Shown in pieces: positions 60,229-64,000 of a stretch of 64,000 nt of DNA; the stretch's first letter is position 1, and each line of letters opens with the position of its first letter. The position numbers were made by a program, and so were the translations under genes. This DNA comes from Falsiroseomonas sp050563545 (GTDB lineage Bacteria > Pseudomonadota > Alphaproteobacteria > Acetobacterales > Acetobacteraceae), in assembly GCF_050563545.1 (NCBI RefSeq), contig NZ_JBNXUM010000003.1:1-64000 (forward strand), given 5' to 3'. The notes under the pieces were generated by a model, which was not told where the DNA came from, made no database searches, and saw nothing but the letters and a program-made list of their open reading frames with translations.

Positions 60229-61782
60229 ATGGCCGACGGCCAGACCGCCCCCATATCGATTCCCATGCCGCAGGAAGCCGCCGCAGCGCTGCCCACGACA
60301 CGGCCGCGGCGCGAGTTGTGGCTGGCGCTAGGCGGCGCGCTGCTGACGATGGCGCTGGCCGCGCTCGACCAGAACATCGTCAACACCGCGCTGCCGCGCA
60401 TGGTCGGCGACCTCGGGGGGATGGCGCATATCTCCTGGGTGGTGACAGCATTCATGCTGACGGCGACGGTGACCTCGCCGCTCTACGGCAAGCTGTCGGA
60501 TCTGTATGGGCGTCGCCGCCTGTTCTTCCTGGCGATCTCGCTGTTCCTGTCGGGCTCGCTGCTGTCGGGTCTGGCGCAGTCCATGGGCCAGCTCATCACG
60601 TTCCGTGCGCTGCAGGGCCTGGGCGCCGGTGGCCTGCTCGTGCTGGCGCAGGCGGCGATCGGCGATGTCGTCGCGCCGCGCGACCGGCCGCGCTACCAGG
60701 GGCTCTTCACCGGGGTCTTCGCGGTGGCGTCCGTCGCGGGGCCGCTCCTCGGCGGCGTGATCACCTCGGCGCTCTCCTGGCGCTGGGTGTTCTACGTCAA
60801 CCTGCCGCTCGGGCTTCTTGCACTGGTGCTGATCGCGATGGGGCTGCGCACGCCGACCGAGGTGCGGGTCCGCCGCATCGACATCGCCGGCGCCGTGCTC
60901 TTGGCCGGCATGACGGCCGCGCTGCTGCTGCTGCTGGCCTGGGCGGGGATCGAGTTCCCCTGGGTGTCCTGGCAGGCCGCGGCCATGCTCGCACTCGTCG
61001 GCCTGCTGCTCGCGCTGTTCCTTCTGCGCGAAGCACAGGCGCCCGACCCGCTGATCCGGCTGCGCCTGTTCCGCAACGCCGTCTTCGCGCGCGGCGTGAC
61101 GGTGGGCGGGATGATGGTCTTCGCGATGCTGGGCTCGACCGTCTTCATCCCGCTCTATTTCCAGCTGGTCTTCGCCATGAGCCCGGCGCTTGCCGGCGCG
61201 ATGCTGCTGCCGCAGGTCGTGGGAATGGTCGCGACCTCCGTCGTCGGCGGCCGCATCGTCTCGAGGCTCGGGCGCAACAAGCCCTTCCTCCTGGCCGGCA
61301 TCGGGCTGGAGGCGGCGGCGTTGGCGATGCTTGCGCTGCTCGCCTGGTCCGGCGCGGCGCCGGCCTGGTTCCTGGTCGCGATGGGGCTGCTCGGCATGGG
61401 CATGGGGATGGGCATGCCGAACCTGACGGTCGCGGTCCAGAACGCGGTGTCGCAGAAGGAACTCGGCGCGGCGACGGGGGCGATGACCTTCCTGCGCTCG
61501 CTCGGCGGCGCGCTGGGCGTCGCGGCATCGGGGGCGATCATGACGTCGCGTCTCGCCGCGGCCTCGGCCGCGATCGGGCCGACGCTCGACGTCGGGGCGA
61601 TCACGCGGCAGGGCGTGCAGGCGATCGCGGCTCTGACGCCTGCGCAGCATGCCGTGGTCGGCGACGCGTACCGCACGGCGCTGACGGGCTGCTTCACGCT
61701 GAGCGGCGTGGTGATGAGCGCGGCCTTCCTGCTCGTGATGGGCCTGCCGGAGCAGACGCTGCGCGCGCGGATCAAGGGCTAG
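60229..61782 (+). CDS. MFS multidrug transporter (EmrB/QacA, DHA2 type)
   Basis: 517 residues from ATG 60229; an upstream TTG at 60196 is a weaker alternative. About 14 hydrophobic segments. LDQNIVNTALPRM near 46 is the DHA2 motif C/D region, and KLSDLYGRRRLFF near 88 is the MFS loop 2-3 motif. Proton-coupled exporter for drugs or amphipathic compounds, substrate unknown. Its TAG stop begins repeat copy 2. Confidence 0.9.
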   Translation: MADGQTAPISIPMPQEAAAALPTTRPRRELWLALGGALLTMALAALDQNIVNTALPRMVGDLGGMAHISWVVTAFMLTATVTSPLYGKLSDLYGRRRLFFLAISLFLSGSLLSGLAQSMGQLITFRALQGLGAGGLLVLAQAAIGDVVAPRDRPRYQGLFTGVFAVASVAGPLLGGVITSALSWRWVFYVNLPLGLLALVLIAMGLRTPTEVRVRRIDIAGAVLLAGMTAALLLLLAWAGIEFPWVSWQAAAMLALVGLLLALFLLREAQAPDPLIRLRLFRNAVFARGVTVGGMMVFAMLGSTVFIPLYFQLVFAMSPALAGAMLLPQVVGMVATSVVGGRIVSRLGRNKPFLLAGIGLEAAALAMLALLAWSGAAPAWFLVAMGLLGMGMGMGMPNLTVAVQNAVSQKELGAATGAMTFLRSLGGALGVAASGAIMTSRLAAASAAIGPTLDVGAITRQGVQAIAALTPAQHAVVGDAYRTALTGCFTLSGVVMSAAFLLVMGLPEQTLRARIKG

Positions 61783-61902
61783 CCCGCGATCGGCCCGAGT
61801 GTGCTCACCGAAGGTGGGTACGCCAGGCCGTGAATCGCCGGGCCAGGGAAAGCTGGACCCGTATCGGGCTGACGACAGTCAGCCCCATACGGGTCTAGCC
61901 TG
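61780..61902 (+). repeat. Interspersed repeat, copy 2, ending in a hairpin
   Basis: Near-identical to 15443-15563 and in the same orientation. It begins with TAGCCCGCGATCGG, whose TAG is the MFS stop codon, and ends AGCCT. The hairpin arms 61852-61873 and 61878-61899 match except for one C-C mismatch and one G-U pair. The C-to-T change in the right arm creates the CTA that is the TAG stop of the convergent P1 peptidase gene. Confidence 0.85.
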
Positions 61903-62986
61903 CCGACGCATTCCCGGTCGCTGCGCGCAGCGCGACAACGCGGTCCAGCGGCAGGGCGCGGCCGGTGACGCGGCGGCCTCCGAGCCGGCTCTCGACGGTG
62001 GTCGCCATCGTCAGCGCGTTGAGCACGGCTTCCTCCGTCGCCTCGATTGCCGCGACGAAGAGCGGCGACATCCGGTCGTTCGGCCAGTCCGCATAGCGCG
62101 CCTCCGTCGCGCGGCGTTCCGGCGTGCGCAGCACCTCGGGATGCGTCGCGAAGGCGATGGCGTAGTCGCCGGAGCCGTCGGAGAACGCGGCACCGGTGCG
62201 CGCGATCCCCGCCATGGCGCGGCGCGCCAGGCGCTGGAGGTTGCGGTCCGACAGCGGCGCGTCGGTCGCGACGACGACCACGACGGAGCCGTCGGCGTCG
62301 GCCTGCCGCGCCACTTGCTCGGCCAGGAAGTACCTGCCGAGCAGCTTCCCCACGGGCAGGCCATCCATCACCAGCGCGCCGCCATAGTTCGCCTGCACCA
62401 GCGCACCCACGGTCCAACCGCCGAGCGCCGGCGGCAGCAGGCGGGACGACGTCCCGATCCCGCCCTTCCAGCCGAAGGCCATGGTGCCGGTGCCGGCGCC
62501 GACGCTGCCTTCCTCGACCAGGCCGGTCGTGGCGGCCGCCAGCGCGGCGCGCAGGTGATCCGCGGTCACGCCGCGGGCACGGATGTCGTTGAGGCGGCCA
62601 TCGTTGGTCTCGCCCACCACCGCGTTGACGCTGCGCACGGCCTCGTTGCCCGGCAGTGCCAGCGTCCAGTCCACCAGCGCCTCAACGGCGCGGCCGACGG
62701 CGAGCGTGTTGGTCAGCAGCACTGGCGTCTCGATCTCGCCGAGCTCCTGCACCTGCGTGACGCCTGCCATCTTGCCGAAGCCGTTCATCGCGAAGACCGC
62801 CGCCGGCACGCGATCCGCGAAGGGATTTCCCCCGTGCGGCAGGATGGCGGTGATGCCGGTGCGCGTCGCCTCGCCTTCTGTCACCGTGACCTGGCCGACG
62901 CGAACCCCAGCGACATCGGTGATGGCGTTGAGCGGACCCGGTGCCAGGATGCCGGGGGCGAAGCCGAGGTCGCGGGCGCGGGGCAT
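61895..62986 (-). CDS. P1-family (DmpA-like) autoprocessing aminopeptidase
   Basis: 363 residues from ATG 62986, preceded by GGAGGATCC. DmpA/BapA Ntn-like hydrolase: ITDVAGVRVGQVTV near 22, SVGAGTGTMAFGWKGGIGTSSR near 161-182, and the probable self-cleavage site before Ser234 in DGSVVVVVATDAPLSD. Family members cleave D-amino acid amides or beta-peptides. Its stop codon is inside the hairpin of repeat copy 2. Confidence 0.88.
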   Translation of the reverse strand: MPRARDLGFAPGILAPGPLNAITDVAGVRVGQVTVTEGEATRTGITAILPHGGNPFADRVPAAVFAMNGFGKMAGVTQVQELGEIETPVLLTNTLAVGRAVEALVDWTLALPGNEAVRSVNAVVGETNDGRLNDIRARGVTADHLRAALAAATTGLVEEGSVGAGTGTMAFGWKGGIGTSSRLLPPALGGWTVGALVQANYGGALVMDGLPVGKLLGRYFLAEQVARQADADGSVVVVVATDAPLSDRNLQRLARRAMAGIARTGAAFSDGSGDYAIAFATHPEVLRTPERRATEARYADWPNDRMSPLFVAAIEATEEAVLNALTMATTVESRLGGRRVTGRALPLDRVVALRAATGNASAG

Positions 62987-63061
62987 GGGATCCTCCTCGG
63001 CGCCTTCTAGTGGTCGGCGCCTTGCACGGCGATAGTGGCCCAGCACGCGACAGGAGATGCG

Positions 63062-64000
63062 ATGTCCCCCTTCGTCCCCGGCCCAGCAATCCGCGTCGAA
63101 GGCCGGTCCGGCGGCCCGCTCTCGGGCCTGACCTTCGCCGCCAAGGACCTGTTCGACGTCGCGGGATATCCGACCGGCGGCGGCAATCCCGACTGGGCCA
63201 GGCAGAACCCGATCCCCGAGCGCCATGCCTGGGCGGTGCAGACGCTGCTCAATGCCGGGGCGACGCTGGTCGGCAAGACGATCACGGACGAGGTCTCGCT
63301 CGGCATCCTCGGCGAGAACGCCTTCGACGGCACGCCCGAGAACCCCGCGGCACCAGGGCACGTGCCGGGCGGGTCGTCCTCGGGCAGCGCCAGCGCCGTC
63401 GCAGCGGGGCTCTGCGACACCGCGCTCGGCACCGACACCGGGGGCTCTGTCCGCGTGCCCGCGAGCTTCTGCGGGCTCTACGGCATCCGGCCGACGCATG
63501 GGCGGCTCGACCTGACGGGCATGATGCCGCAGGCGCCGAGCAGCGACACGACGGGCTGGTTCGCGCGCGACGCCGGGACATTCGCGCGCGTGTCGGACGT
63601 GCTGCTGAGCGAGGCGATCGGCCCTGCCCTGCCCACGAAGCTGGTCATCGCCACCGACGCCTTCGGCTTCGCCGAGCCCTCCACCGCCGCGGCGCTGCAG
63701 CCACTGCTGGGGAAGCTGACGCGCCTGGTCCCTGATCATCGCGAGGACCTGCTGGCCCCGCCCGGCCTGACCGCCTGGGCTCGCGCCCAGCGTACGCTGC
63801 AGCCCGTAGAGGCCTGGGACACCTTCAAGGCCTGGGTCGAGCGCGACAACCCGCGCTTTGCCTTCTCCGTCGCGCGGGGGCTGGTGATGGCGGCGATGAC
63901 GCCGGAGGCGGAGCGCGGCTGGGCCGCGATGGTGCGGCAGGAAGCGCGCGGGCGGATGCGCTGGCTGCTGCCGTCGGGCACGGTGCTGGCCATGCCGTCC
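63062..64000 (+). CDS. Amidase (amidase-signature family), truncated by the window end
   Basis: 313 codons are present and the frame is open at the edge. Amidase signature with Ser-cisSer-Lys triad: Lys in TFAAKDLFDVAGY near 24, cis-Ser in GGSSSGSASA near 103 and nucleophile Ser in DTGGSVRVPASF near 129. Hydrolyses amides to acid and ammonia. Divergent from the P1 peptidase gene (75 bp), which also acts on amides; substrate unknown. Confidence 0.88.
   Translation, partial: MSPFVPGPAIRVEGRSGGPLSGLTFAAKDLFDVAGYPTGGGNPDWARQNPIPERHAWAVQTLLNAGATLVGKTITDEVSLGILGENAFDGTPENPAAPGHVPGGSSSGSASAVAAGLCDTALGTDTGGSVRVPASFCGLYGIRPTHGRLDLTGMMPQAPSSDTTGWFARDAGTFARVSDVLLSEAIGPALPTKLVIATDAFGFAEPSTAAALQPLLGKLTRLVPDHREDLLAPPGLTAWARAQRTLQPVEAWDTFKAWVERDNPRFAFSVARGLVMAAMTPEAERGWAAMVRQEARGRMRWLLPSGTVLAMPS

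Noticed and set aside
1..64000. tRNA, rRNA, CRISPR array, prophage or standard IS elements
   Set aside because: No tRNA-like arms, repeat-spacer arrays, integrases or transposases were recognised anywhere in the window.

Overview
The window is a very GC-rich (about 70% G+C), densely packed stretch of bacterial chromosome. Gene families, codon use and frequent ATGA/TGATG stop-start overlaps suggest an alphaproteobacterium, most likely Acetobacteraceae (Roseomonas-like). That placement is inference from gene content, not a phylogeny. No rRNA, tRNA, CRISPR array, prophage or recognisable insertion sequence is visible, and no gene-free gap exceeds about 225 bp.

Layout. 28-2710: two tandem NodB-type deacetylases facing an isocitrate lyase/PEP mutase family enzyme. 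2883-5672: an EF-G paralogue whose DTPGH-type motif has Ser in place of His, then a STAS/HATPase pair. 5689-11005: a phosphate module, Pho box then pstS-pstC-pstA-pstB-phoU-phoB, without phoR. 11025-15831: PLP enzyme, an unknown protein, OmpA-like lipoprotein, recQ and a small secreted protein. 15888-19897: amidohydrolase, TetR regulator with a palindrome over its start codon, cupin and acyl-CoA synthetase. 19984-26366: membrane-anchored GltB-like flavoprotein, an acetolactate-synthase-like TPP enzyme, an unrecognised protein with an internal duplication, and a two-subunit 2-oxoacid dehydrogenase E1. 26511-32138: Bcr/CflA pump and a complete CUT1-type sugar ABC operon. 32209-36306: SDR, deviant D-2-hydroxyacid dehydrogenase, cupin, aldehyde dehydrogenase. 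36334-36801: a DUF559 nuclease gene framed by 47-bp inverted repeats. 36832-41642: Rieske oxygenase, creatininase and twin FAD oxidases. 41698-46142: alpha-E/ATP-grasp pair, DUF1194 protein and a ROK kinase whose motifs are in circularly permuted order. 46280-49409: deoxyribosyltransferase, formamidase-like hydrolase, adenine deaminase. 49526-57254: a divergent aromatic-acid catabolic cluster with twin MarR-type operators. 57248-64000: two tiny genes, isocitrate dehydrogenase, membrane proteins, an MFS pump, a P1 peptidase and a truncated amidase.

Two systems stand out. First, a family of GC-rich palindromic repeats sits in many intergenic gaps. Several copies supply the stop codon of the adjacent gene, and one pair frames the DUF559 endonuclease gene as 45/47-identical inverted copies, resembling the REP/RAYT arrangement but with a different enzyme. 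Second, a separate roughly 115-bp repeat ending in a 22-bp hairpin occurs twice in the same orientation, each time beginning at the TAG stop of the gene upstream. The 49526-57254 cluster is best read as aerobic anthranilate (2-aminobenzoate) degradation through 2-aminobenzoyl-CoA: CoA ligase, fused flavin monooxygenase/reductase, beta-oxidation-like enzymes and a divergent Rid protein.
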